This document shows, one piece after another, positions 1 through 11,959 of a stretch of 64,000 bases of DNA. Source of the DNA: Tolypeutes matacus. Lineage: Eukaryota > Chordata > Mammalia > Cingulata > Chlamyphoridae. Every line of letters begins with the position of its first letter. The stretch's first letter is position 1. The notes beneath the pieces were generated by a model. It ran no database searches. It was given only the letters and a program-made list of their open reading frames with translations, and had not been told where the DNA came from. Where the stretch lies: contig JAKSZT010054396.1 of NCBI GenBank assembly GCA_026826555.1, positions 19,986,233 to 20,050,232 on the forward strand, in the 5' to 3' direction. The position numbers and the translations under genes were made by a program.

Positions 1-1763
1 GTATGGGCTTCCCAGATCCCTGCACTGTTTTTTTTAACTCCACTGATATTCTGACTTGTTTCTTGAGGGAACTGGAAAAGGGAAATGGAGTATTTGCACA
101 GACGTGTGTATGAAGCCTAAATAACATCTAAAATAGTCTCTTCTCAAAAATGTATAAAGGGTTTAATCATAAATAGAAGACAAGTGTAATATTTACTTAA
201 ATTTCTTATGGGCATATAAAACTTTAAGTGTTTATATAGAGGGTTAACTGTCAGCATATCATATTTATATTTGGACTAGAAGAGTTAAATCAAATTTTTA
301 ATTTAAGTAAGCATAGTTCCTTTAAAGAGCAATAGTATTTATACTCTGAAAAGCTTAATCCAGTTATTTATTTGTCCATTTTATTCTATTCTTTCTCCTT
401 TGGAGAAAAATGGTGGGGTTTGTGTTTTTTGTCATTCTGATTCACTAAATTTGGGGATAGTTTTATTAAAATATATTAATTTCTTTTTAACCAAAGCTTT
501 CTGAATATGACCAGCCTCAGGTGCTAGCGCATTAAAGAACAACTAAACCTAATTCCAGTGTCCATTTATGAGATAATAAGACCTAATTGAACTTTTCTAA
601 GGGTGAGAGAGAACTTAATGTTCAACTTAAAATAAATTCCTTTTTCCATAGAAGATTTTGCATGTACCAAATGCAAAAAAAAAAAAAAAAAAGATGTTCT
701 AATAGTCACTTCATGATGACATTGCTTTTAGGGTAAACCAAGATACAACAATGTGATGCTGCTACTAGGTCTTTCTGTAAGAAAAGCAGGGTGTAGAATT
801 TAAGAGCTAAGGACATCGACTGTAGGAACAGAATAGTAGAGATGTGCTTGGTATGAAATTAGGGAACAACTATTATGTGGGTCTAAGTCGGGATCTGAAG
901 ATCTGAAGTTAAACAATAAATTCAATTGAGAAAATATGGAATCCAGAAAAGGATGTGGAAATTTTTGTAGTTTTACTTTCTGTGTAATAACACAAATTAT
1001 TTGGTGATACCAGAACAATTATTCTTAATAGCTCTTACAATTAAAGTTTCCTAAACTTAAATATCCAATAGTCTTTTAAGGATTGGAACCATATCTTTTG
1101 TCATCTTGGCTGCTATGATGCATTTTATACCATTATTTTATTTACACAGAGTAGAGAAGGCTTTTATAGAAAGCCTGAAAACCTTCTGTTACAGTGGTGC
1201 CCAAACAGTTGTAAAAGATTGTGAAAAAATTGGCTTTGGTCCCAATGAAAACAGAAGTGCAAATGAAAGTGCTTTTTGTACTATTTTAAATTTTTGTTAA
1301 AGCTATGGGCTTTTTTTTTTTAAGTGTTCAGCATCCTAATTTGCAGTAAAGCCATGTTTGTTTGTTTTTTAAGTCTTCAACATCCTAATTCACCCTTCCT
1401 AACGTAAGGAAACACAACTTAAGACACTGCTTCTAAGTTTGGTTGTTCTTTATAGTGTGGATACCCAGATCTCTGTGAACATAGGGGATAGGGTGGGGGT
1501 CACATAAGGAAGGAGCGTGAGTGTGTGTATGTGTGTGCACGCACACGTGTGTGTGTGTGATGTGCGTGCATATGATAGGCGTGCATCGGACCGCTTCTAG
1601 GCTATTAAGTGTCAATGGAAAAGAAAATGTATTCAAAATACTTAAATCTAGAAGGTGGAAAAAAAGATTTATTCTATACAAAGCCTTGTCTGGACCACTT
1701 TAGAGAGACTTCTATTTTTTTAACCCTTCTATAAATATTTGATGGCACTTGAAATATTCCTGC

Positions 1764-1769
1764 AATAAA
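1764..1769 (+). terminator. RORA: Candidate proximal polyadenylation signal
   Basis: AATAAA is followed within 10 bases by TGTGATTTGTG, a GT-rich downstream element. It may give a shorter RORA isoform; usage cannot be judged from sequence. Confidence 0.35.
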
Positions 1770-4753
1770 ATGTGATTTGTGTAAAGAAAAAAAAAAGATT
1801 TTGTAATGTGAAACAATGAAAGAAAGTAATGTAATTTTCTAAAAAAACAAATACAAACAAACAAACTTTGTATTATTTTCTTGATGGAATTTGTCTATCT
1901 GTCTTTGGAAAACTTTTTATTTCATTGAATGTGCCATATAGAAATATATGTTTTTAGTTTTAGACTAAGGAATAGTTGTTTGTGTTCCGACATTCCAAAA
2001 TGCAAAACAACCTAGCAGAGTCTTTAATGAAAAGGTTTTAGTAGTATGTAAGCTTCTCTCATTGTTGCTTTTTTGCACATGTTCTTCATTCCTCTCTAGT
2101 GCAATATGTACATAGAGCACTTGCGGGTGTACTTTGATCCCTCAGGGAAAAAAATACATATTTGTACAGTTTTTTTTTTCCTTTTTGTTTTTGGCTAAGG
2201 AATGTCGATTGAATCACTTGTTATTGTTGAGGGGCAGCCAGATAATAATCCTAAAGCCACTGTTTCAAACATTGATTGTTTAAATATGTCCTTCCAGTGC
2301 TATTATTTTAAGATAATAAAAAGCTATTTTCTGACAGTTCTTTGTGCTGATTGGTGGGAAAAAAGGGTAAATAAGCACCTTATGATTGACTTACTGTGAA
2401 TGACAATCCATCTTGATATCAACAATAGAAGCCCTATCATTTTGGAGTTGGGGTTAAGAGTCAGAAACAATGTGCTCAGGGATCTTCTAAAACTCTTAAA
2501 ACAGGGTGGCCAGTACTACTGGGACAAATTGTGTTTTTTATTATTAATAATAATGATAATAATACCATCCCTCCAAGGCACAAGTGAACTGTGTAGAATT
2601 GCATGTGTGTGTGTGTGTGTGTGTAAACTCTTCACTGTCGTCTCATTTTGTTGAGTTTGAAACTTATGTGCTCTTCGGTCTTGTGTGCTTAGAAACACTG
2701 AATAACTTCCAAAGCAGTGCAAAGTGATACCAATGTGTTTGAAAAGATAAATTAATATGTAATATACCAACAAAGAAGATCATTCAAAGTACAGTCTTGC
2801 ATACTCCATTACCATTTCTCTAATAATTAAGATATTCATGGTAAATATATTTTGTAGCGTTATATATTTAAAACTATTTCAAATTCTACATTTTATGGAT
2901 AAAAATTTTAAATCAGCAGTGAGACCTATCAGTACAGTGACATGGGTAAAAGAGGAAACACATTTCTTTAAATGCCAGCAAATATTATGGTTTTCACTGT
3001 GTCCTCTTCTAGAAGCAAACCAAAACATTCATTTATGTAAAACAAGTCTACTTCCACATTTCTAGTTTATATCTTTTGCATTAATACAAGAGGTAATATT
3101 TAAAAACAAAATAAAGCATGCGTATATCACAGCAACTTGAGCCGGCTTTTATAGTTACATTGTACATTTTTGAAACACAGTTCTGTTCTAATATTACCAT
3201 ATATTACTTTCCATAAAGTCAGTCAACCTCAGTGTGATTGTTGGCTTTGATTCTTCTGTCCCTGGAATACATATTCAGAAGAAGCTTTACATAGTTTCTT
3301 AATCCTACAGGAGGAACATAATTTGGGAAAACTTTCCATGTCTATCAGATAAAAAATATCCCTTCACCTTGTTGAATCTGATAGTAAAGAACATAGAAAA
3401 TAGCATAAATCTATAAATATAAAAGCTATTTAATTTTTACATATAATAACATGCAGTGGCCACTTCTTGTAAAGATATGATACAGCAGAACCCCATAAGA
3501 ACTACTTTATACTGTGGATCAAATTTATGTACCCAGAAATGCAATTGTAACAGTAAATCTTCATCTATTGCTAATAGTCTGTGATACAGGTCTTCATTCT
3601 GACCCTAATACTAGTATTATAAGAAGTTCCACAAGATTTGATTAAAGAGATCTTCGTATTTTGCTGTATGTTTTTAAGAAGTGAAATGGTTGACTAGCAA
3701 TGTTTCTACAAAGTAATTCGTTTCACTCTTGGGTTTGTTTGTTTGTTTGTTTGTTTGTTAAAGTGAGTCAGTTTTGCCAGGCTTTCAGAATAATTTTTAA
3801 AACAACCCAGAAGTCTGGCTTCATACCAAGCAGCCATTATAGATGAGGGGCTCTCCATGTTCAACCAGACCCTCAGATCTTAGAGCAATAAATACATTCT
3901 GTCATTTATTTATAAATGAATAACAGAATATTCAATCCAAATAGAAACAACCTTTCTTCACTGATGACAACACAACATGGAATCTTGTACTGAAAAAGTG
4001 AACATGAACATTTTAAACAGATGGCCTAGAGAATCCTGTTTGCTGTTTACATTTAGTGTGCTTTGCAATGTAAGCAGTATCATGCTTATTTTTCTTTTTT
4101 TCTTCTACAAACTAATGAGAGATAGCTTACTATTGGTTTTGACCAGCTGCACATGCCATTATGTTGTTTGCTAATAACAACTAAATCCTCTCAGTGTTCA
4201 TACGTGATTCCCTTCTCACTCATTATTACTTTAATGTGGATGAATACTATTTCTAGGAACCTGACTATCATTGTACAGATTGCATATGTAAATGCAGATA
4301 ATTCTTGAGCAATATAGTGAATATGACTTCACAAAAAAATCTGTATGTACTGTACACATCTTCCTGAACCCCAAATTCTCTTTATCCAGAATAGTTTGAA
4401 ATCTCATATAAATAACAGTGGTAAATTTTTAAACATTAGGACATTAGCTGGCTGCTTCTTTAAGTGTACCTGTATTGTCTGCCTGCTCCTTTTGCGGAGA
4501 CGCGTTTTTGTATTGGATGTTTGGGCCAATGGGAGGCTTCAAGCTACAACATATTTTCCCAATTTAAATATATTTAACATATGACAAACCCCAGACAAGG
4601 CTTTTAAAATGTATAAAGAACTGCAGTGTTAGGTGGTTTATTTGCAAACCGTTTTCAATGTTGTCCATTTTTATGGCACCTTTAACAATATTCTTGTTTC
4701 CAAAGTACAAAAAAAAATAGGTTAAATAATCTAGCCATAACTGAATGTCAAGC

Positions 4754-4759
4754 AATAAA
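4754..4759 (+). terminator. RORA: Candidate internal polyadenylation signal
   Basis: AATAAA is preceded by AAGC and followed by a T/G-rich element (CTTTTGTGC) about 10 bases downstream. It is a plausible alternative 3' end within the long UTR. Confidence 0.3.
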
Positions 4760-6975
4760 ACAAATGACTTTTGTGCATAGATTTGAAAAAAAAATACAAA
4801 TTTTAGACATCTGCATGTAAATGCAATCTCTTGTTTACTGCTTTCTTCAACTTGAGCAATTGATTCCTTATTTACTATTAACTTAAGAACTTGTAATGGC
4901 CTGTAAACATTTTCTCTCTTACTCTTCTTTCAAATTTACCTTCATCCCTGCTTTTGAGTCATAATATTTAATGTTGTTCTGCACATCTCTATACAGTTAA
5001 CTTTTTGGCTTTCATTCTGTATAGATAAGAAAATATATTATAAACAGCCTACTCAGTGCAAATATTTATCTGTTTATCAAATACCACAATATGCTGTATA
5101 ATACCAGTTTTACTATATAATCTATTTTAGACATAGCTGTTTAGAACTAGAGTGTGCTATTTTTGTGTTTTTCTGATGTGTGGTGCTAGATAAGTTACTT
5201 TTGTGAACAAAAAGTCCCTTTTATTCCTAGACAATACCACCTTTGGGTCTTGTTAATTTCACTGAGTATAACTATATATTTGTATATATATATACATATA
5301 CTTATATATGTACATATATATATCTACCTGTGCCCAACTGGCAGCTGTATCAGAGTGCTGGATTTGGGACATGCTTTTCTCTTTAAATACATAATATCAT
5401 TATATAAATTATTCTAGAGTATATTTAATTGGGGCAAAATTACTTCCTTAGTATTGATATTTGACATCTATAGGGTGAATTTGTTTATAAATATGGATAT
5501 ATAAAAACTTATTAGCTATTTTATGTTTGTTCCTTGGCTTTATACCATATCTTCTGAGCTGCAAAATAATTTGCCAGGCCTTCAAGATCCTAAAGAAAAC
5601 ACTCTAGTTTAATGGAGTAATACTTTTTTTTCTTACTAAGGAATTATAGTATTGGCACCTGACATAGTTGTGTGCTTAGCTCCTATTATAGATAATAGGC
5701 ATTTCTATAAAATATCCTTGGTGGCTTGATGGCAGAATAAATCTTTCCTTTCCTACCAGATTCATAAGAAGTGTGGAGTCATCCACTGGCAGAACATGGG
5801 CAATAAAGCAAATTCAAGAAGGATGTCCTGTTTTAATATGACCTCAACCAGTTCCATGAACTGAGTGAAGGCCTTTCATTTAAAAAGTCATTTAATAGTG
5901 AGCTTAAACTCTTTCACCTATTTTCCCAAAACCTATTGGCATTCTTAAAAACCAAAGCAAATCAAATATCTAACTAAGGATGTAGTTAGCCTTATTAAAT
6001 ATTGATTAAAATTGTTCTGTAATATTACTGAATTTGTAAGATCTTTAGCAAAGATTTTTGAGCAATTTATAAATATAGAGCAAATGTTTCTGTTTACTGC
6101 ACTTTTTATAATTGAAGGTTATAAATTCTCAAGCCAGGACTGTTGGCTACCATGCACTGCATATTTACTGACAATTCTAGACATTTTCTTTTTTTTTTTT
6201 TTTGAAGATTTGCTGTTACATAATTATAAATCAATCATATGTGGTTAATGAGAGCTAATGTCAATAGTTAAACTTTTAAAGTAAATTGGCTACTGTTTAG
6301 GGAGAAATCTCTCTTAATACAAATCACATCATTCCTTATTGCTTCCCTTAGAAATCAAAACCTTTTTTTTAAGTACCATTTAGTATCCCAAGCTTCCTGA
6401 GAATAGAGATTATATGTCTTTGCATCTGCACAATGGCCAACATATGTCAGCATTTGATAAATGTTAAATGACAAGTGTGTCCCAATTAAACTTTTTTCCT
6501 GGGTTGTTTTGGTAAATTTGTAATGTAAGCCAAGTCATTTTCTTCTATAACTAAGTATAAAAGCCACATTTTAAAAGACCACAAAAAAATACTGATTCTA
6601 ATTGTGTGTAGGTCTTGAGGATTAAGCACACAAATTTCACAAAACTCTGTGAGTAACAAACTCAGCCTTCTGTAAATATACATGCAAGTTTGGAAACAGT
6701 AATACTGTACCTATAAATATATAATGTCTGTTTTGTGTACAGTATGTAAAAATTCCTTTCCTGCCACACTAAAAATGCAAGCCATTTATGGAAATCCTAA
6801 AAATAGTATTGTACTAAAACTTTGCTAATGATCTTTATTAGAGGATCATCCAACTTTTCACTTACATTTGGGTTTTCTTTTCAATTCACTCTTAAAATAG
6901 TCTGCTTATTTCCAGCTGTTTGTTATTTTGTTGAGTCCTAAATTTAAGAAAAAAAATATTTTGATTCATTTTGTA

Positions 6976-6981
6976 AATAAA
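6976..6981 (+). terminator. RORA: Candidate penultimate polyadenylation signal
   Basis: AATAAA overlaps a Pumilio-type TGTAAATA word (6,972-6,979) and is followed by an A-run. The downstream GT content is weaker than at 7,153. Confidence 0.35.
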
Positions 6982-7152
6982 AGCTGTAAAAAAAAAGAGA
7001 TTTAATGTTGTCTTTTAAATACTCCAATTTTCATTCTAATATGAATGTTGTTATATTGTACTTAGAAACTGTACCTTTAATATTACATTACCTTTATTAA
7101 AAGTGCATTGAACACATCAATTTTAGATGTGCTTTATGTACTGTTATCCTAT

Positions 7153-7158
7153 AATAAA
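7153..7158 (+). terminator. RORA: Likely terminal polyadenylation signal of RORA
   Basis: AATAAA is followed after about 15-25 bases by a T/G-rich element (CTTGTCTTGTTTCCC), so cleavage is expected near 7,170-7,180. After this point the sequence changes character and ancient repeats begin, consistent with the end of a conserved transcript. Confidence 0.6.
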
Positions 7159-7299
7159 ATTTCAGCTTCTAATGGAACACTTGTCTTGTTTCCCTTCTTT
7201 TTCATTGGTTAATGAGTTACCTTATAATAGTTTTTAGCACTCTTTCCGATTCACATCTTGTCTCAAGTTGAATGTTGAATAGTCTAGTTTCTAGTAGAA

Positions 7300-7465
7300 C
7301 CTGGCTACTCACAGCATGGTCCACTGACCAGCAGCATCAGCATCACCTGGGACTTGTTAGAAATGCAGAATTCTAGACCCCCAGCCCAGTCCTATGGAAT
7401 CAGAATCTAGTTTTACAAGATCAAGTGATAGATATAACATTAAAATTTAAGAAACACTGGTCTAT
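7300..7465 (-). mobile_element. MER5A-type hAT-Charlie non-autonomous DNA transposon
   Basis: The segment reads as the reverse complement of the MER5A consensus: a 'ccagcagcatcagcatcacc' block, then 'ttgttagaaatgcagaattc', and finally 'aagaaacactgg', which corresponds to the terminal CAGTGnTTCT. It is an old mammal-wide element and does not affect a gene. Confidence 0.75.
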
Positions 7466-10159
7466 AGTGTAGTACTTTTCCAAAAAAAATTCTGCATTTT
7501 CACTTTGCAGGGAAAAAATGTGTGTGAGGATTAAGCTATCCTTTAAATCAGAGATGGCAAAGAAAGAAGTCTTAACTTGTAAAATAGTCAATTGAATGGA
7601 AGCAGCTGCCTGAAATGAGAATTCAGGATTCTAAAGCTGCTTCCCGTTTCAAAGGAAAAGGGTGCATGAGAAACTAATGATATCTGGCCTAAGTAGAGGA
7701 GGGGAGAAATCCTGAATGCACACTGTATATTTGTCATCTTTGCTTTAGAAATCATTAAAATGAAGTGTCAGATATGATGCCCAAGACTAAAAACCTGACT
7801 TTGCCTAGGCTGTCAGTGCCTGAAGCCCAGCCCACCCCTTTTCTGGAGTAGCATACATATGGGTGAACCAATAAATTTAACATCAGCTAAATATCACACT
7901 TTCAACGGTACAAAACCTCATCACAAATTATTTTTAAAGTAATCTCAAGGACATTCAAATTATCAGGATATTCTGAAGTCAGAATAAAATAACTGAGTTG
8001 GCATTTTCCTCCACACACATACAGCAGTGCCTGTTTGTTCCTTGCATGCAGTGAGCAGTCAATAAATATTTGAATTGATCCCCAAAACTGCTGCATGTAA
8101 TAAAACTGTCCCTAATCCTGCTTTTAATACCAACTACACCTCAGAGGCAAGGAAGAATGAAATTATGTATGTAAAATCTTTGTAGACTGTCAAGTTCAAT
8201 ATAATTATGTTTACCACTTTCCAGTATCTCTAGAAATTCAGAGTCAATAGAAATAATGGAGTTCAAAATAAGCAATCTGTCACCTCCCAGCCTTTGCCCA
8301 ACCTATGCCTCAAGTCTTTCCTAAAAATAATGTTTTATAGTCACCTTTCCATCTTGGATTAGCTTGCTCAGCTTGAAGAAGGGTACTTAAATGGTAGTAG
8401 AAGAGGGACTCAGATTCTGTTTATAGTCATCTTATGGGAAAATTTGAAAGGAAAACAAGTGTCAGGTTACTAATGAACTAGAAGTATTAGGAAAGAAAGC
8501 AAAAGGAATAACCACAGACCAATCAGTAAGACCTGATCACAACAAGGTCTTAGTTGCTACTCTTACTACCAAATTTTGTTTCATGGAGCATGATTAAACA
8601 GTTGAGCTCCTAAAAGTTAGACTCCCACTTCTAACATGGAGGGGAAGGAAACTGCATGTATATTGAGACTGCAGCTCAACTCCTTGACTTCCCTCTTTGA
8701 ACAAGAAACTGAAGATGGAGCCATGGTCCAAGAGAGACATTAATATCACACAAATTGCCAGAGACAGGAAGAATAAAAAAGATGTCTCCATACTTAAGAA
8801 ATTTCAGAAACATGGGGGCAGGGGAGGGAAATTTTTGTCAGGAGAACCCTCCTGGATCCCAGAAGAATCATACTGAATTCTTGCCCCATACCACCCTTGC
8901 CTCTCCTCCAATTTTTAAGGGACGCCTAAACTCCCAGTAGTGGCAGAAACTTCTTCTAGGAGATGAACAAGTACTCTGTCCTTTCACTGTACTACCAGTT
9001 ATGAGCTGGAGAAAAATCCTACCTCTGATGTAGGAGTAAAGAGGTAACAAACTAGTCTTTCTATGTTTAATTTGGTTCTGAATCTTTCCTCCTGGGAGGG
9101 GAAAAATTGACTACAGTAAACTGTAGTCAGCTTTCAGCAATCCACTTGTTGTTTATCTACTTGAAGGACTGGACTTCTCACACAATTTTTTGATTCCAGG
9201 ATGACCTTCCCTTTGTGAAGGAAGCTGCCTCATCTATCAATGGCTCTGTGCTATCATTCTCTCTCTACCCTTATAATGAAATATATACTACATTCTAAAG
9301 ACAAAAAAAAAGAAATTTTAAATTATCCTGCTTGGGATTATCTCTGCTATCACTGACCTCTCCCTGTGGAATACTCACGAATTACCTGAAAAAAGACCTG
9401 TATTCAGATGAACAGTTACTTCTGGGTCTTTTTCAGCCCAAGGACCATGTAACACAGGGCACAATAAAATATATTTTAGAACGCGTTATCTTCTGAGTAG
9501 AAAAATGTGAACATTTTAGTCATTCTTTTCTGTCACAGCATATCATGGGCCAAATCATTTTGCTGGTTTTCGGGATTAATGATGATTCCCTCCCCCTTGA
9601 AATGCCACTTATTGCTGAAAAGCCTGATTGGTATAAACTGCTCTTAGCAACAATATTTCCCAATAGTTTCTGAATCAATTTACTAGATTGAAACCTCTTT
9701 GCTAGAGAGCTATTTCTGGATTCTCATTTTGGCAATACCTTATGGAAATTCATGTAGCAATTTCTCTGAGTGAAGTAGTTACCAAACTAAACTCTAAGGC
9801 CACATTCACCCAAATCAAGCAAAGGAAGCTTGTTAGCTGAGGAGTGGGAAAATGATTTAGTACTGATTCAAAACAAAACAAAACATACATGATCTTGCAC
9901 ATTAGTCTGTTTTATTTTTGGTTCACAAGAAGAAATACACATCTAGTAACAACTATGATAACTTCACAAGGCCAGGTGCTTGCAATTTTAAGAGTTCTTT
10001 TTGAAATTTTAGTCTGATGAAATATTTTATGAATTCAAAACAAGTACATGATATTGTAAATTCTTCCAAAATTAAATGGCTTCTCATTCAACTTCTGGGT
10101 TTGTTTCCTAATTTAATAGAACAAAATCCTTCTTCTGCTTAAAAATCCACAGTAAAAAA

Positions 10160-10340
10160 TCATACAATTACTTTGGAAAGTAGTTTGGTGACTTCTTAAA
10201 AAGTTAAACATAAATTTACTATACGACCCAACAATTCCACTCCAAAGTGTCTAAAATAAAAACATGTCTGCACAAAGACCTATACACAAATGTTCATACC
10301 CAAATTCTTCAAAAAAGCTGACACGTCAAGTGCCCAAAGC
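10160..10340 (+). mobile_element. Old L1 (L1M-type) ORF2 3' fragment
   Basis: Contains the degenerate but recognisable L1 ORF2 end: 'taaaaagttaaacataaatt', then 'acgacccaacaattccactc'. It is probably the same insertion as the L1 3' UTR pieces around the DAS element further downstream. Confidence 0.6.
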
Positions 10341-10689
10341 CGTAACTTTACATATAGCAAGTATTCAATAAGTCTTTAGTTATCCAAAGATGCTCTCTGC
10401 CCCTCACACAAATAATTTCTCCCCTCTCTGAACCAACATAATCCTTTCTAAACACCTCTTATGCAGCTTATCATTTTTTTATTTTGTTTTATAATTTCTT
10501 AAGCTAAATATCTTAGATTCCCAAAGATCAAAGCTTTTGGAAAACCCCATCACTAAGCACAAATTATGATAAGTGCTCAATATAGCTTTCCTTAATGAGT
10601 GGAATCAAACCAATATGAGACCCAGAGAAGGCCACAGCTGGAAACCGGCATCTAAAACGAGATGAGGGGTGGAACAGAGTGGAGGTGAT

Positions 10690-10790
10690 GCAATAATTAA
10701 TGAGCCTCCACTATGTGCCTGGTACTGTGCAGAGCACAGCTTCATTTATTTAATTTAATCCTTTCAAAAACTTTTTCTACAGTGGAATAA
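10690..10790 (+). repeat. MIR SINE fragment
   Basis: Matches the MIR 3' core phrase ('cactatgtgcctggtactgt'), followed by the 'atttaatttaatcctttcaa' stretch. Boundaries are approximate. Confidence 0.6.
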
Positions 10791-11518
10791 GGCAAATTCA
10801 CAGAGACAGAAAATAGATTAGAGGTTACCAGAGGCTGGGGGAAGGGAAATGGGGAGAGACTGCTTAATTAAGAGTTTCGGTTTGGGGTAAAGAAAAAGCT
10901 TTATTAAGAAAAGGTAGTAATGGGGGGCGGGTGTGGCTCAAATGGCTGGGTGCCCATCTGCCATGTGGAGGGACCTGGTTTCAATCCCCGGGACCTCCCG
11001 GTAAAATTTTAAAAAATTAAAATTAAAAAAAAATATATATATATAGAGAGAGAGAGAGAGAGCGAGGGAAGGCACATGGGCCGCCAGGCCCCGGGAGCCA
11101 TGCAGCAAGATGATGACGTAACAGGAGAGAGACCCAGGGGAGAGACAAGACGAGATATTCCGAAAGCTCCAAAAACCAGGAACCGAGGTGGCGCAGGTGG
11201 CGGGACACCTCTCTCCTACATCAGACGTCTCCAGGATTGAATCCTGGTGAAGACTGGAGGAGGAGGATGAGAAGAGATGGCAGGAAACAGACACAGAGAA
11301 TTGCCCAGCGAATAGACACAAAAAACAGCAAATGGGGAAGGGAGGGGGGTTTAAATGGATAAAGTAAATAAACAAACCTTTAAAAAAAAAAGAGAGAGAA
11401 GGTAGTGATGGTAGCACAACATTGTAAGAGTAATTAATGCCACTGAACTGTATACTTAAAATCGTTAAAATGGCAACTTTTATGTTATATATGTTAACAT
11501 AATGCAAAATAAATCAAC
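10780..11518 (+). mobile_element. L1M 3' UTR split by a DAS insertion
   Basis: The 'agattagaggttaccagagg' stretch, with GCTGGGGGAAGGG following, and, after the DAS element, 'aatgccactgaactgtatac' are the familiar 3' UTR of old L1M elements. The DAS element at 10,924-11,395 separates the two halves with a duplicated target. Confidence 0.65.
10924..11395 (+). mobile_element. Long heterodimeric DAS SINE
   Basis: The left monomer is a tRNA-Ala-like head (A-box-like TGTGGCTCAAATGG, T-arm CAATCCCCGGGACC) followed by an A/T linker with TA and GA runs. The right monomer is a second tRNA-like unit with A-box TGGCGCAGGTGG at 11,189-11,200 and B-box GGATTGAATCC at 11,234-11,244. The element ends in an A-rich tail. 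Flanking target duplications (10,908-10,923 and 11,396-11,411) match at all but two positions. Long reading frames across this element are accidental. Confidence 0.8.
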
Positions 11519-11824
11519 CTATACCAAGTAGATGTTAACAATATTACCTCCATTTCACTCAGGCTTAGGGAAGTTTAAAAAAAAACCTCGCCTAAGCTCA
11601 CAACCTAGTTTGTTTAGGCCTTTCCAATACTGTTCCCGTGGCCTGCCCTCCTTCCAAAGTCCTTTCCGCAAAGGTTCAGGACTTTCTAAGATAAGAAACC
11701 TACTCTTTCCAGCAGGCGAGACCAGCCACACCCCCCCTCACCGGAACCAACCACCGCGGCGCACGCAGGGGGCGTGGCAGGCAGCTCTTTCCAGTAGCGC
11801 AGGCCCCGTCCCACTCCGTCTCGG

Positions 11825-11832
11825 TGACGTCA
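11825..11832. promoter_or_regulatory. ICE2: Palindromic cAMP response element (TGACGTCA)
   Basis: A perfect CREB/ATF octamer, followed immediately by TCGCG, about 60-70 bases upstream of the inferred transcription start, which is the usual position for functional CREs. Confidence 0.6.
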
Positions 11833-11860
11833 TCGCGCAGGGCCGAAGCGGGCCCACATC

Positions 11861-11872
11861 CCTTAAATAAGG
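11861..11872 (+). promoter_or_regulatory. ICE2: TATA-like core element (CCTTAAATAAGG)
   Basis: A short A/T block in an otherwise GC-rich promoter, about 25-35 bases upstream of the inferred start. It resembles a CArG box but has eight A/T bases between CC and GG rather than six, so a TATA-like role is more likely than SRF binding. Confidence 0.4.
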
Positions 11873-11891
11873 CAGTTTCCACTGCTGGCCC

Positions 11892-11959
11892 GTCTATCTG
11901 AGGAGTGGGGTGAAGTGTTGGGGAGAGTCATCTTGGCCGGAGTCACCGCGGACCATGAG
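11892..11959 (+). other. ICE2: ICE2 exon 1 (non-coding 5' UTR)
   Basis: The 3' end is a GT donor after ...GACCATGAG. The 5' end is estimated from the TATA-like element at 11,861 and is uncertain by tens of bases. The exon contains an ATG at 11,955 in good context (ACCATGA); spliced to exon 2 it reads ATG AGG TGA, a two-codon upstream ORF. Confidence 0.6.

Larger units (their letters stand above)
1..7175 (+). other. RORA: Distal 3' UTR of RORA (inferred from synteny)
   Basis: This A/T-rich stretch has no reading frame that looks coding. It contains many ATTTA and AATAAA words, short CA/GT runs, and almost no recognisable SINE or LINE insertions, which is typical of a long conserved 3' UTR. 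It ends on the + strand with AATAAA at 7,153 followed by a GT-rich stretch. In human, RORA (retinoic acid receptor-related orphan receptor alpha, a circadian and developmental nuclear receptor) lies directly upstream of ICE2 on the same strand and has a 3' UTR of about 9 kb, so the position, strand and size all fit. No RORA coding residues are present; the stop codon must lie before base 1. The identity rests on synteny and character, not on a protein match. Confidence 0.7.
7180..11690. other. RORA-ICE2 intergenic region
   Basis: No gene is visible. The region holds a MER5A-type DNA transposon (about 7,300-7,465), a 22-base palindrome at 9,108-9,129, pieces of an old L1 (10,160-10,340; 10,780-10,923; 11,412-11,518), a MIR fragment near 10,690-10,790 and a full DAS element. 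The stretch 7,500-10,150 shows nothing I recognise; an LTR relic at 8,600-9,050 is possible but unsupported. Confidence 0.6.

Noticed and set aside
1106..1300. 64-codon open frame in the RORA 3' UTR
   Set aside because: Short, A/T-driven, without codon bias or known domain; 3' UTR is the better explanation.
1521..2630. CA/GT runs at 1,521-1,560 and 2,604-2,625 as possible Z-DNA or regulatory elements
   Set aside because: Ordinary short dinucleotide microsatellites with interruptions; nothing beyond that is shown.
10938..11507. 189-codon open frame on the minus strand
   Set aside because: It runs through the DAS element and the flanking L1 remnant; its sequence is translated tRNA-like and A/T tail repeat, with no protein domain.
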